49,342 nucleotides of DNA from JAAYJG01 sp964450305 (GTDB taxonomy: Bacteria; Bacillota; Clostridia; DSM-8532): NCBI GenBank assembly GCA_964450305.1, contig CAYVFB010000016.1, forward strand, positions 1 to 49,342, given 5' to 3'. The position numbers were made by a program, and so were the translations under genes. A model generated the notes under the pieces. The model searched no databases. It worked only from the letters and a program-made list of their open reading frames with translations, and was not told the DNA's origin. Positions 26,306 through 34,242 of the stretch are shown here, piece after piece. Numbering within the stretch: the stretch's first letter is position 1; every line of letters starts with the position of its first letter.

Positions 26306-27140
26306 ACATAAGCCTCCCCGCCATGGCTTGCGCTTCATCGACTGTGACACAAACGCCATCAAGCCGCACGCCCATTTCCATCAGCCTGTTTGAAAGGGTT
26401 ACGACACGAGGACAGTTGATCCCGGATTTTTCAAGCTCCACGGCGTTTTTCAACACCTCGCGGACAGGACCGTGCAGGATCACTTTTCCATCCTTCATCA
26501 CAGCCACTTCTTTTACAAATTCACTGAGCAACATAATTTTTTGCTCCACCACGACAATTGTCAGACCGTAGCTTTCGTTCAGCTCCCTTAAAAGCCGGAA
26601 GATAGCCAGCGAGCTTTGCGGATCAAGCTCGCTGGTGGGTTCGTCCAGCAATAGTATCTTCGGCCGCAGGGCAATGATGGCCGCAAGGGCAACCTTCTGC
26701 TTCTGGCCTCCGCTTAAATGCGCAATATTTCGATATCTCAGCTGCGGGATACCCACTGCTTCCAATGCGCCCACCAGCCTGGATTCAATCTCTTCCCGCG
26801 GAACCGAATAGTTCTCAAGGCCAAAAAGAATCTCATCCTCCACCACCGAAGAAATCATCTGGCTGTCTATATCCTGAAACACCGTTCCGACCTTCAGCGA
26901 GATGGTGCTGGGGGTCACATCAAAGGTGTCCTCCCCGTCTATTTTCACACTGCCGTAGTAATCTCCGGGAAAGTGATGCGGAATGATGCCGTTGACGGTG
27001 CGGATGAAGGTGGTTTTCCCCGCGCCGCTTTCTCCGATAATCCCCAGAAAATCACCGTCCCTGATGGTCAGGCTGATATTCTCAAGGGCGTTTTTCCGGC
27101 TGTTTTTATATTGAAACGTAAGTCCGTCAATGGTAATCAT
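26298..27140 (-). CDS. ecfA: ECF transporter ATP-binding protein (first)
   Basis: ABC ATPase of 280 residues. Walker A is GESGAGKTT, Q-loop TVFQDIDSQ, signature LSGGQKQKVA, and Walker B ILLLDEPTSELD. In place of the usual switch His it has VVEQKI, with Gln/Lys at this position, so one of the two composite sites may be weak; this should be verified by alignment. It follows the S-component gene by 15 bases and overlaps the next ATPase gene. GGAGTG precedes the ATG. Confidence 0.92.
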   Translation of the reverse strand: MITIDGLTFQYKNSRKNALENISLTIRDGDFLGIIGESGAGKTTFIRTVNGIIPHHFPGDYYGSVKIDGEDTFDVTPSTISLKVGTVFQDIDSQMISSVVEDEILFGLENYSVPREEIESRLVGALEAVGIPQLRYRNIAHLSGGQKQKVALAAIIALRPKILLLDEPTSELDPQSSLAIFRLLRELNESYGLTIVVVEQKIMLLSEFVKEVAVMKDGKVILHGPVREVLKNAVELEKSGINCPRVVTLSNRLMEMGVRLDGVCVTVDEAQAMAGRLMYD

Positions 27141-27155
27141 CGTATGGCACTCCTT

Positions 27156-27713
27156 TTATTCCTGCTTCAAGGCAAGCTTCAGGGGGATGTATAACAATTG
27201 TACCAATATTGTATTGATAACCGCTGTTCCCAGTACGATGGGGATATAGCCCATCAGTGCCGATTTCTCAGCGCTCAGGAAGAGAAACAGGCAGGAGACA
27301 AATACGCTGCCGCTGATAAGGGTACTCACAAAGGTTGCCACTGCAGGAGTGAAATTGACCTTGCCAATTTTGATCACCGCATGAATCATCAATCCCATCA
27401 CAACTGCACCGAGCAGTTCCGAGATAAAATTCAACCACGGTGTTCCGGGCAGGAATTGGCATATGGCCCCGGCAAGAAGCCCGATGATGGCGCTTTCGTA
27501 GAGCTTGGGCCTTACAAGCAGGATTCCCAGGCAATACATGGCGATAACGAAATTCGGCTTTACGCCTCCAATGTTGATGATTGAACCGGCGAAGTACTTC
27601 AGCACCGCTCCTGCTGCCAGCAACACCCCTATCAGGATAAGATCCCTGACCCTAATGCCGCTTTTTTCCTCACTCTTTAACACTCTCTTTTGCGCTGCGA
27701 CTGTCTTTTCCAT
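27156..27713 (-). CDS. ECF transporter substrate-binding S component, probably for tryptophan
   Basis: Integral S component of 185 residues with about six membrane segments. The start MEKTVAAQKRVLKSEEK is followed by LILIGVLLAAGAVLKY, GGVKPNFVIAMYCLGILLV and QFLPGTPWLNFISELLGAV. S components bind the substrate and dock on EcfT-EcfAA'. The pattern resembles TrpP-type proteins. The T-box leader before it has a probable UGG specifier, which points to tryptophan. The ATG at 27713 has AAAGGAG upstream. The frame upstream of it reads through the leader and is not coding. A related aromatic compound is the main alternative substrate. Confidence 0.85.
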   Translation of the reverse strand: MEKTVAAQKRVLKSEEKSGIRVRDLILIGVLLAAGAVLKYFAGSIINIGGVKPNFVIAMYCLGILLVRPKLYESAIIGLLAGAICQFLPGTPWLNFISELLGAVVMGLMIHAVIKIGKVNFTPAVATFVSTLISGSVFVSCLFLFLSAEKSALMGYIPIVLGTAVINTILVQLLYIPLKLALKQE

Positions 27714-27804
27714 AATAATTCTCCTTTCGTGCGGATTTACCGCCAACAACAATTTTGAAGATACAGAAAAGGTCCACGCATTTCCGGGAAGCGATCTTTC
27801 AGGC

Positions 27805-28060
27805 AAACAAAAACAGCCTGCCCTGGTTAAAGGACAGACTGTAAAAATCTGCGGTGCCACCTTTATTGATCAAACCTGATCCACTTCGTGAAAATGCCAA
27901 CACATTTTCCGCCGCTAACGCCGGCTTACGTTTCAGATACTCGGCAAATGCCTTTCACCTTACCCTCGGTGGTCCATTTATCGGACTGCTTTCCACGGGT
28001 CTCTCAGCAAACGACCCGCTCTCTGTATGGTGCATCTTCCAATTTTATTTCCACTTCATC
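27805..28060 (-). promoter_or_regulatory. T-box riboswitch leader, probable tRNA-Trp type
   Basis: The T-box core AAGGTGGCACCGC is at 27863-27851 (minus strand). It is followed by a terminator, whose stem CAGTCTGTCC pairs with GGGCAGGCTG and is followed by TTTTTGTTT (27841-27805). Stem I contains AGAGAGCGGG and GCTGAGAGACCCG, as in the distal loop region. The basal helix pairs GTGG (28054-28051) with CCAC (27972-27969). Just before the latter is TGG at 27976-27974, in the place of the specifier codon, followed by A as usual. The leader would turn the ECF genes on when tRNA-Trp is uncharged. Confidence 0.9.
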
Positions 28061-28070
28061 GGTTTAGTAT

Positions 28071-28100
28071 AATATATCACGGGACAAGATTTCTTGTCAA
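28071..28100 (-). promoter_or_regulatory. Promoter of the T-box-controlled ECF operon
   Basis: On the minus strand TTGACA (28100-28095) and TATATT (28076-28071) are separated by 18 bases, just before the leader. Confidence 0.7.
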
Positions 28101-28205
28101 TCGTTCCGGGAAAATTTTTTCAATTCCCTTGCCTTTGGCTAACGATTGGTGGTATCAACCCCCGTAACAGATTTTCACCGTCAAGGGCGTGCACATGCCG
28201 CGCGT

Positions 28206-28237
28206 AAAAAAAGGGCCTTCATGTGCTGAAGGCGCCC
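28206..28237 (-). terminator. Terminator of the YccF-family gene
   Basis: On the minus strand GGGC...CTTCA pairs with TGAAG...GCCC with a two-base bulge, followed by seven T. It lies about 160 bases after the yccF stop and before the divergently placed T-box promoter. Confidence 0.75.
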
Positions 28238-28395
28238 AAACCGGGAGGTTATGCATCTATTGAAATCGTTAATATCAAATGTAAATTGATTGAACCTTAT
28301 AAGGGAAAGAATATATAAATGTTTCCCATAACAACGGTTTTCTAAGCCGGAGGTTCATCCCCCGGCATTTGAAAAAACCACAATATGTAAACCCC

Positions 28396-28764
28396 TTATC
28401 GGGAATGAATTTCAGCCCCAAATGGCAGCAGCGCCAGCTTCGCCAGCTTAAAGTGCTGCAACCCGAAGGGTATTCCAATGATGGTAATACAGAAAACCAA
28501 ACCGATCGCTAGATGCAACAGGCACAATTCCCAGCCAAGGAAAACAATCCACAGGATGTTTCCAACAAGACCTCCAACGCCGAAACGACCTACCTCCACA
28601 TCCCTGCCAAAGGGGGTTAATACCAGACCGCCTATTTTAAAGCATTGTATGCCAAAGGGAATACCAACAATGGTTAAACAGGCCAATAAGCCGCCAATTA
28701 ACCATAAAATGCTGGAAGCAAGCCCTCCAAGCACAATCCAGAGTAAATTCCCGATCAGTGACAT
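28396..28764 (-). CDS. YccF-domain membrane protein
   Basis: Membrane protein of 122 residues built from two copies of one module. Each has a hydrophobic segment followed by the typical GIPFGIQCFKIGGL-like motif (TIVGIPFGIQCFKIGGLVL and TIIGIPFGLQHFKLAKLAL). The family is named YccF and has no settled function. ATG at 28764 is chosen because AGGAGG lies nine bases upstream; a start seven residues earlier would bury it. It stands alone after the isopropylmalate synthase gene. Confidence 0.88.
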   Translation of the reverse strand: MSLIGNLLWIVLGGLASSILWLIGGLLACLTIVGIPFGIQCFKIGGLVLTPFGRDVEVGRFGVGGLVGNILWIVFLGWELCLLHLAIGLVFCITIIGIPFGLQHFKLAKLALLPFGAEIHSR

Positions 28765-28816
28765 TTTTATTACCCTCCTGAACACGAAAGGCTTACGGGG
28801 TTTTCATAGATGAGCA

Positions 28817-28834
28817 GGGTGCAACGATGCACCC
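28817..28834. other. Perfect hairpin between the isopropylmalate synthase and yccF genes
   Basis: GGGTGCA and TGCACCC flank a four-base loop. No T run follows on either strand, so it is not a standard terminator. It could still end transcription of the upstream gene or protect an mRNA end. Confidence 0.4.
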
Positions 28835-28969
28835 CGTTTGAATAATTTCCGGAAGCCTTTATATCATTTAAATGTATTATAAGAACTCTGGATTTGAAAT
28901 TCTTTTGGTTCTCATTAGAGTTACATTAGAGTTTATCATGAATTTGTGCCCCATTATAGGGCAAATGGT

Positions 28970-30508
28970 TTATAAGCATGATCCGTTCTGCAGCTTCACA
29001 TCCTCAATCATATTCAACATTTTCATCGTAGCCTTGATAGCCGAAGCTGTCTGGTCGGAATCCAGCCCCCTGGTCTTGAACTCCCGGCCAAACTGCCAGG
29101 TAATGGCGGTTTCCACCAGCGCGTTGGTTTTCCCTCCGGGAGGGATGGTCACGATGTAGTCGATCAAATGCGGCATTGGCTTTTGAATTTGTTCATATAT
29201 TTTGGTAATTGCTTTCATAAAAGCATCATACTGCCCATCACCGTTGGAGGTTTGTTCGTAAACCTTGCCGTCTATCTCCAGGCTGACTGTGGAAACCGGC
29301 TTTAAGTTACGGGCATGGCAAATATAGTAGTTGCGCAGCTTGATCTTGTTTTCTGCTTCACCGGTACGCAAAACATCCGAGATGATATAAGGCAGATCAT
29401 CGGTGGTGATGCTTTCCTTCTTATCACCAAGCTCAACGATTCTGTCGGTGATTTTCCGGATGGATTCCTTGTCAAGCTCGATTCCAAGCTCTTCGAGGTT
29501 CTTTACAATACTGGCCTTTCCAGAGGACTTACCCAACGCGTATTTACGGAGCCTGCCAAAGCGCTCGGGCATCAGGTTGTTGAAGTACAGATTCCCCTTA
29601 TTGTCCCCGTCAGCATGAATTCCACTGGTCTGTGTGAAAACATTTTCGCCGATAATGGGCTTGTTGCCGGGTATGCGGATACCGGAAAAAGCTTCGACGA
29701 TTTTACTGATCTTTGTCAGCTTGGTTTCTTCCACCGCCAACTCAATATCCGGGCAAAAATCCTTCAAGACGCCTACGACGCTGGAAAGGGGAGCATTTCC
29801 GGTTCTTTCACCCAAACCGTTCACGGTGGTATGTACCCCGAGAGCACCTGCCTTTACAGCCATCAGCGTGTTTGCCGCCGACATGTCGTAATCGTTGTGG
29901 GAATGATAGTCGAAGTGAACCTGCGGATATCTTTCCACCATCGCCCGCACATACTGATAGGTTTGCTCGGGATCCAATATCCCCAAAGTGTCTGGAAGCA
30001 TAAACCTTTCGATACCCTCGTCCTTCAGGGCATCAATGAGTTGATATACATATTCGGGGGAATTCATAATACCCTCCGACCAAATTTCCAGATAAATATT
30101 ACAGCGGATTCCATTCTTCTTCGCGTAGCCTAAGACGTTTTTTATATCCCGGATATGCTCTTCGGGTGTTTTCTTCAGCTGATACTGCACATGCTTCAGC
30201 GAACCCTTGCATAACAGGTTCAAGACCCTGGCCCCGGATTCAATAATCCAGTCCACGGAGAGCGTACCATCAACGAAACCCAAAACTTCAAGGCGATTCA
30301 GATAGCCTTTTGCCTTGCACCAGCCTGAGATCAGCTTCACAGCTTCCATTTCGCCCTTTGAGACCCGGGCAGAAGCCACTTCGATCCGATCCATCTGTAC
30401 CTCTTCGAGCAGAATTTTTGCAATATTGAACTTTTCGGTATGAGAAAAAGAAACCCCTGGGGTTTGCTCACCATCTCTCAAGGTTGTATCCATGATTTCA
30501 ATTTTCAT
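28970..30508 (-). CDS. 2-isopropylmalate synthase/homocitrate synthase-family enzyme
   Basis: Acetyl-CoA-dependent condensing enzyme of the DRE-TIM metallolyase group, 512 residues. The N-terminal catalytic barrel shows DTTLRDGEQTPGVSF and the metal site HSHNDYDMSAANTL with GVHTTVNGLGERTGNAPL. The C-terminal region (about 385-500) is a LeuA-type regulatory domain: STVSLEIDGKVYEQTSNGDG and IPPGGKTNALVET. The dimer domain argues for allosteric control by an end product. Isopropylmalate, citramalate or homocitrate formation are all possible; no leu, nif or lys genes lie nearby to decide. A single gene with its own promoter. Confidence 0.88.
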   Translation of the reverse strand: MKIEIMDTTLRDGEQTPGVSFSHTEKFNIAKILLEEVQMDRIEVASARVSKGEMEAVKLISGWCKAKGYLNRLEVLGFVDGTLSVDWIIESGARVLNLLCKGSLKHVQYQLKKTPEEHIRDIKNVLGYAKKNGIRCNIYLEIWSEGIMNSPEYVYQLIDALKDEGIERFMLPDTLGILDPEQTYQYVRAMVERYPQVHFDYHSHNDYDMSAANTLMAVKAGALGVHTTVNGLGERTGNAPLSSVVGVLKDFCPDIELAVEETKLTKISKIVEAFSGIRIPGNKPIIGENVFTQTSGIHADGDNKGNLYFNNLMPERFGRLRKYALGKSSGKASIVKNLEELGIELDKESIRKITDRIVELGDKKESITTDDLPYIISDVLRTGEAENKIKLRNYYICHARNLKPVSTVSLEIDGKVYEQTSNGDGQYDAFMKAITKIYEQIQKPMPHLIDYIVTIPPGGKTNALVETAITWQFGREFKTRGLDSDQTASAIKATMKMLNMIEDVKLQNGSCL

Positions 30509-30547
30509 TGTAAGAACCCCTCCCTGTGCCGGGAAAATATTTTACCT

Positions 30548-30577
30548 ATTATACCCTAAAAGAATTACCCTGGTAAA
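30548..30577 (-). promoter_or_regulatory. Promoter of the isopropylmalate synthase-type gene
   Basis: TATAAT at 30553-30548 (minus strand) is preceded after 18 bases by TTTACC (30577-30572), a weak -35. The flanks TTTACC at 30541-30546 and GGTAAA at 30572-30577 form an inverted repeat around the -10, a possible operator. Confidence 0.55.
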
Positions 30578-30626
30578 GAGAAAAAGTTACGGTATATTGC
30601 CCTGTTCGGGGGTTGCTTTAGTCTGT

Positions 30627-30655
30627 TTGAACTTTGTGAGAAAATTTGATATAAT
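30627..30655 (+). promoter_or_regulatory. Promoter of the CarD-like gene
   Basis: TTGAAC (30627-30632) and TATAAT (30650-30655) are 17 bases apart. The leader to the ATG at 30747 is about 85 bases. Confidence 0.75.
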
Positions 30656-30746
30656 AATAAATGCCAAACGTGTTGTTCGCTTTGCGGGACGTAAGTCCAG
30701 TTTCGGCGGGTAGCATGTTTTTTATTTTTTGAAAGGAGGTGCGCAC

Positions 30747-31283
30747 ATGTTTTCAGCAGGTGATACTATCATCTATGAGAACTATGGCGTTTGCAGGATT
30801 ACCGGAACACGGGAGATGGAAATCGGCCATGCGGTTCGGCCATATTATGAGCTGAAACCCGTTTTTGATAAAAATTTGACCTTTTATTTACCCATTGGAC
30901 AGGAGAAAATAGAAGCAAAGATGCACCCTACCCTCTCCGTAGAAGAGATTTATGCATTGATTCAAACCATGCCGGATGAAGATACAATTTGGATTGATAA
31001 CGAAACCAAAAGAAAAGAGCAGTATAAGCAAATTCTTGCCGGAAACGATCGCCCTGCGCTTGTGAAGCTGATCAAAACGCTGTATCTGCGTCAGAAGGAT
31101 TTAAGCCAGACTGGTAAAAAACTCTACGTATCGGATGAACGATTCCTGCGAGATGCGGAAAAAGCTTTGTATGATGAGTTCGCGTATGTTCTTGATATCA
31201 AGCAGGAAGAAGTTCTTCCATTTATTCACGGTCATATTCAGACGGGCATCGATAATTTTAAAGAAGCTGGCACTATTGAATGA
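30747..31283 (+). CDS. CarD/CdnL-family transcription regulator
   Basis: Regulator of 178 residues that binds RNA polymerase. The N-terminal Tudor-like domain (about 1-60) starts MFSAGDTIIYENYGVCRITG, and LTFYLPIGQEK follows; these are the usual marks of the RNA-polymerase-interacting domain. The C-terminal helical part (about 65-175) contains LIKTLYLRQKDLSQTGKKLY, a CarD hallmark. The ATG at 30747 has a perfect AAAGGAGGTG. In Clostridia such proteins modulate promoter opening. The gene converges with degU. Confidence 0.9.
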   Translation: MFSAGDTIIYENYGVCRITGTREMEIGHAVRPYYELKPVFDKNLTFYLPIGQEKIEAKMHPTLSVEEIYALIQTMPDEDTIWIDNETKRKEQYKQILAGNDRPALVKLIKTLYLRQKDLSQTGKKLYVSDERFLRDAEKALYDEFAYVLDIKQEEVLPFIHGHIQTGIDNFKEAGTIE

Positions 31284-31445
31284 GGTGAAAGACGATTCCT
31301 TATGCGCCGCCCGTTTGGATAGTGAACCGTGCCGGCAATGGTGCATATCTGCTTAAGCTGCACGGGAATGACGATACCGATCGTGGATGTTTTATGATGC
31401 TGATCAATGATGATTGCAGGCAATACACCGTGTCAGGTATATCTT

Positions 31446-32099
31446 CTATTGCACAAGATTGTTTTTCAGCGCGTATACGGCGGCCTGCGTTCTGTCGGAA
31501 ACATTCAGTTTCTTGAAGATGTTTGAGATATGGTTCTTCACCGTTTTTTCACTGATAAAAAGCTTCTTGGCGATTTCCTTGTTCAGAAGCCCTTTGGCGA
31601 TCAGAGCCAGCACCTCAAGCTCCCTGTCGCTTAGCAGGTTGTTTTTACGGGAGGCGCCGGTTTCACCGGAAGTATACCGCTTAAACTCCACGATCAATTC
31701 CCGCGCCATGGTTGGCTGTATGTAGGCATCACCCAGGTTAACCTTACGAATGGCTTCTATCAGCACAGTTCCATCCGCATCCTTCAGCACATAGCCGTTG
31801 GCACCAAGCTGCAGAGCTTTGAAAAGATATTCCCTGTCCTGGTGGATGGTTAACATGATGATCTTCGCGTCCGGACTTTTTTGTTTGATGGCTTCCAATG
31901 CCTGTAAACCGTTCAGCTTGGGCATGTTGATATCCATCAGCACAACATCGGGCTGTTCCATAAAGAAATAGCTTACCGCCTCTTCACCATTGGAGGCTTC
32001 AGAAACTACCTTGATGTCGTTTTCCAACTCAATCAGCTGCCTCAGCCCCTGGCGTATCATGGAGTGATCTTCTGCAAGCATAATGCGTATTCGTTCCAT
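31446..32099 (-). CDS. degU: NarL/LuxR-family response regulator, DegU-like
   Basis: Regulator of 217 residues. The receiver has LAEDHSMIRQGL, the phosphoacceptor Asp in VVLMDINMPKLNGLQ, and Lys in GYVLKDADG. The C-terminal LuxR helix-turn-helix is LSDRELEVLALIAKGLLNKE followed by KLFISEKTVKNHISNIFKKL. ATG at 32099 follows AAAGGAG; a start at 32138 lies inside degS. It is immediately downstream of the kinase gene. DegU-type proteins control exoenzyme and motility genes in Bacillus; the targets here are unknown. Confidence 0.92.
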   Translation of the reverse strand: MERIRIMLAEDHSMIRQGLRQLIELENDIKVVSEASNGEEAVSYFFMEQPDVVLMDINMPKLNGLQALEAIKQKSPDAKIIMLTIHQDREYLFKALQLGANGYVLKDADGTVLIEAIRKVNLGDAYIQPTMARELIVEFKRYTSGETGASRKNNLLSDRELEVLALIAKGLLNKEIAKKLFISEKTVKNHISNIFKKLNVSDRTQAAVYALKNNLVQ

Positions 32100-32112
32100 A
32101 ACAGGACTCCTT

Positions 32113-33267
32113 TCATTCTTCCGAATGTGGTAAAACAACCTTTACGACAGTGCCCTTCCCCGGTTGTGAAGAGATTTCCATTTTTCCGAGCATCAGTTCA
32201 ATGCGCTCCTTCATGCTCATAAGCCCGAAGCCACCGCTGTGATCATCTTTGTCAACCTGTAATGCGTTTGCGTCAAAGCCCTGTCCGTTATCAGAAATTT
32301 TCAGTGAAACACTCATCGGGGTGAATTCAACCCGTACTTCCCCGGTTTTAGCATTTGAGTGTTTTCGGATATTGTTCAGTGCCTCCTGAACAACTCTGAA
32401 GATAGTCAGGTTCAGGTTTTTATCATCCACCACCATGTCCAGGCCACGACGGTAAAAAATAATGTCAATACCTGTCTCAAGTGAAAAGCTTTCCACATAT
32501 TTCTGCAGAGTGGGTAAAAGCCCCAGATCCTCAAGTGACATGGGGCGAAGGTCATAGATGATTCGCCTGACATCCTTCAGCGACTCCCGGACAATCTTCT
32601 TCAAATTCTGCAATTCACTGCGAGCCTGATCGATATTGATGTCGATCAATTTCTCACAAATTTCAGCCTTCAGAACAACATTGGACATGGACTGGGCAGG
32701 ACCGTCGTGTATTTCTCGGGCTACCCTGCTGCGCTCCTCTTCCTGGGCTTTAATCACACGAATCGCAAGATATTTTCTCTTTTCCGAATCATCCAGATGA
32801 TCATTGAGGTTACTCAGATCTCCCGAAAGATAATCCATAATGGTTCCAACCTGACTTACCAGCGACTCAGCCTTGGAAACGGTGCCATAGGCTTCCTTGA
32901 TGCGGCGTTCCAAGTCATTTCTGCGCTGGATTGCAAACTTCTCACGCTCCCGGTTAATTGCCAGTTCAACCCGTACCTTATCGGCGCTTTCGTAAGCAGT
33001 CCGGATATCATCCTGTGTGTACCTGTCAAAGCTTTTGCTGATGGTGGCAAGCCTCATTCTGCTTTTTTTCAGCTCAACCTCAAGAAGGTCACTTTGCTCA
33101 ATAATGACCTTTGCCTCCAGCTTCAGTTCGTTTAGTTCTTCTTCCAGCCTGCTGCATTCCCGGCGGGCACCCTCCGCGATGTCAAATATTGCATCACGGC
33201 TTTTATCAATCATATTCAGGGTTTCTTTTACAATCCGGTTCAGGTGGGAAACATCAAAACTTGCCAA
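32113..33267 (-). CDS. degS: Cytoplasmic sensor histidine kinase, DegS-like
   Basis: Soluble kinase of 384 residues with no membrane segment. The first 200 residues are a long coiled-coil DegS sensor region (IEQSDLLEVELKKSRMRLAT). The HisKA_3 motif is SRVAREIHDGPAQSMSNVVL with His in REIHDGPAQ. The ATPase domain has VVQEALNNIRKHS, DNGQGFDANAL and GGFGLMSMKERIEL. It starts with TTG at 33267, six bases after GGAGGC. It is encoded just before degU and just after nrdR. Confidence 0.92.
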   Translation of the reverse strand: MASFDVSHLNRIVKETLNMIDKSRDAIFDIAEGARRECSRLEEELNELKLEAKVIIEQSDLLEVELKKSRMRLATISKSFDRYTQDDIRTAYESADKVRVELAINREREKFAIQRRNDLERRIKEAYGTVSKAESLVSQVGTIMDYLSGDLSNLNDHLDDSEKRKYLAIRVIKAQEEERSRVAREIHDGPAQSMSNVVLKAEICEKLIDINIDQARSELQNLKKIVRESLKDVRRIIYDLRPMSLEDLGLLPTLQKYVESFSLETGIDIIFYRRGLDMVVDDKNLNLTIFRVVQEALNNIRKHSNAKTGEVRVEFTPMSVSLKISDNGQGFDANALQVDKDDHSGGFGLMSMKERIELMLGKMEISSQPGKGTVVKVVLPHSEE

Positions 33268-33279
33268 GTTACGCCTCCG

Positions 33280-33735
33280 CTATTTTTCGGTCTTGATCTT
33301 CTGCAATTCATCCATAAAGGTGTCAATATCCTTGAACTGACGGTATACCGAAGCAAAACGGACATAGGCAACCTCATCAAGCTTGCGGATCTCCTCCATG
33401 ACCTTTTCACCGATCTCAGTGCTGGTAACCTCCCTTTCAAGGGTGTTATAAATCTGAGACTCCACATTATCGATTAAATTATCGATTTCACTGATGGAAA
33501 CCGGACGCTTTTCGCAGGCCCGCAATATCCCGTTCATCAGCTTCTCCCGGTTGTACTGCTGACGGGACTTGTCCTTTTTAATGACCATCAGCGGCATATA
33601 TTCAACCTTTTCATAAGTGGTATACCGCTTCTGGCATCCGAGACATTCTCGCCGTCTGCGGATCGTAGCCCCTTCATCCGTGGGACGGGAATCAATCACC
33701 TTGTCTTCCGGATGGGAACAATAAGGACATTTCAT
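33280..33735 (-). CDS. nrdR: Transcriptional repressor NrdR
   Basis: Repressor of ribonucleotide reductase genes, 151 residues. The N-terminal zinc ribbon is MKCPYCSHPEDKV with CLGC about 30 residues on, and the RPTDEGATIRRRREC motif. The ATP-cone domain (about 48-138) starts PLMVIKKDKSRQQYNREKL. It binds NrdR boxes when dATP is bound. AAAGGAGG precedes the ATG at 33735. It sits in the usual clostridial order sigG-ylmC-nrdR. Confidence 0.96.
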   Translation of the reverse strand: MKCPYCSHPEDKVIDSRPTDEGATIRRRRECLGCQKRYTTYEKVEYMPLMVIKKDKSRQQYNREKLMNGILRACEKRPVSISEIDNLIDNVESQIYNTLEREVTSTEIGEKVMEEIRKLDEVAYVRFASVYRQFKDIDTFMDELQKIKTEK

Positions 33736-33871
33736 AACATGCCCTCCTTTTCTAACTTCTATATTGATTATCGGATAATTTACACCCAAATTAATAGAAG
33801 AGTACAGAAAGGGGATTTCGCATGACAAAATCCCCGCAGTAATGTACATAGGCTGTATAATAAACGTTTCC

Positions 33872-34168
33872 TTACCCATCCTTTATATCAACCAGAATAA
33901 TCTCTTCACCGATTTTGCGGATATCCCTCCAGGGAATAACCATTTCCGCTTCTGTTCCAAAGGCTCTGAACAGTGACCATGGCCCCGGCAATATAAGCGA
34001 AACAAGCCTTCCCGTCTCGAGGCTGAATTCAATATCTTTTACAAACCCAAGCCTTCTGCCGTCACCAAGGTTGATAACCTCCTTCTGCCTTAGTTCTCCA
34101 ATTCTGAACACATTGGAGGTTGGCAGCTGTATTCCGCTGCGCTCCAGGTTTTTTATATCCTGCTGCAT
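33872..34168 (-). CDS. ylmC: YlmC/YmxH-family PRC-barrel sporulation protein
   Basis: Small protein of 98 residues. The PRC-barrel part is FRIGELRQKEVINLGDGRRL followed by GFVKDIEFSLETGRL, and the C-terminal EMVIPWRDIRKIGEEIILVD matches YlmC/YmxH. It has about 18 extra residues at the N-terminus (MQQDIKNLERSGIQ) before the usual start; GAAGGTG lies before this ATG, so the longer form is favoured. It lies downstream of sigG. Confidence 0.88.
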   Translation of the reverse strand: MQQDIKNLERSGIQLPTSNVFRIGELRQKEVINLGDGRRLGFVKDIEFSLETGRLVSLILPGPWSLFRAFGTEAEMVIPWRDIRKIGEEIILVDIKDG

Positions 34169-34242
34169 GGCCGCACCTTCAAAAAAGTTATCCCATACAA
34201 TTTATTCTGAAGATCGGCCATAAAGAAGTGGTCAGGAAAATT

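Noticed and set aside
27714..27860. N-terminal extension of the S component through the leader
   Set aside because: The extension translates the T-box terminator region. AAAGGAG places the start at 27713.
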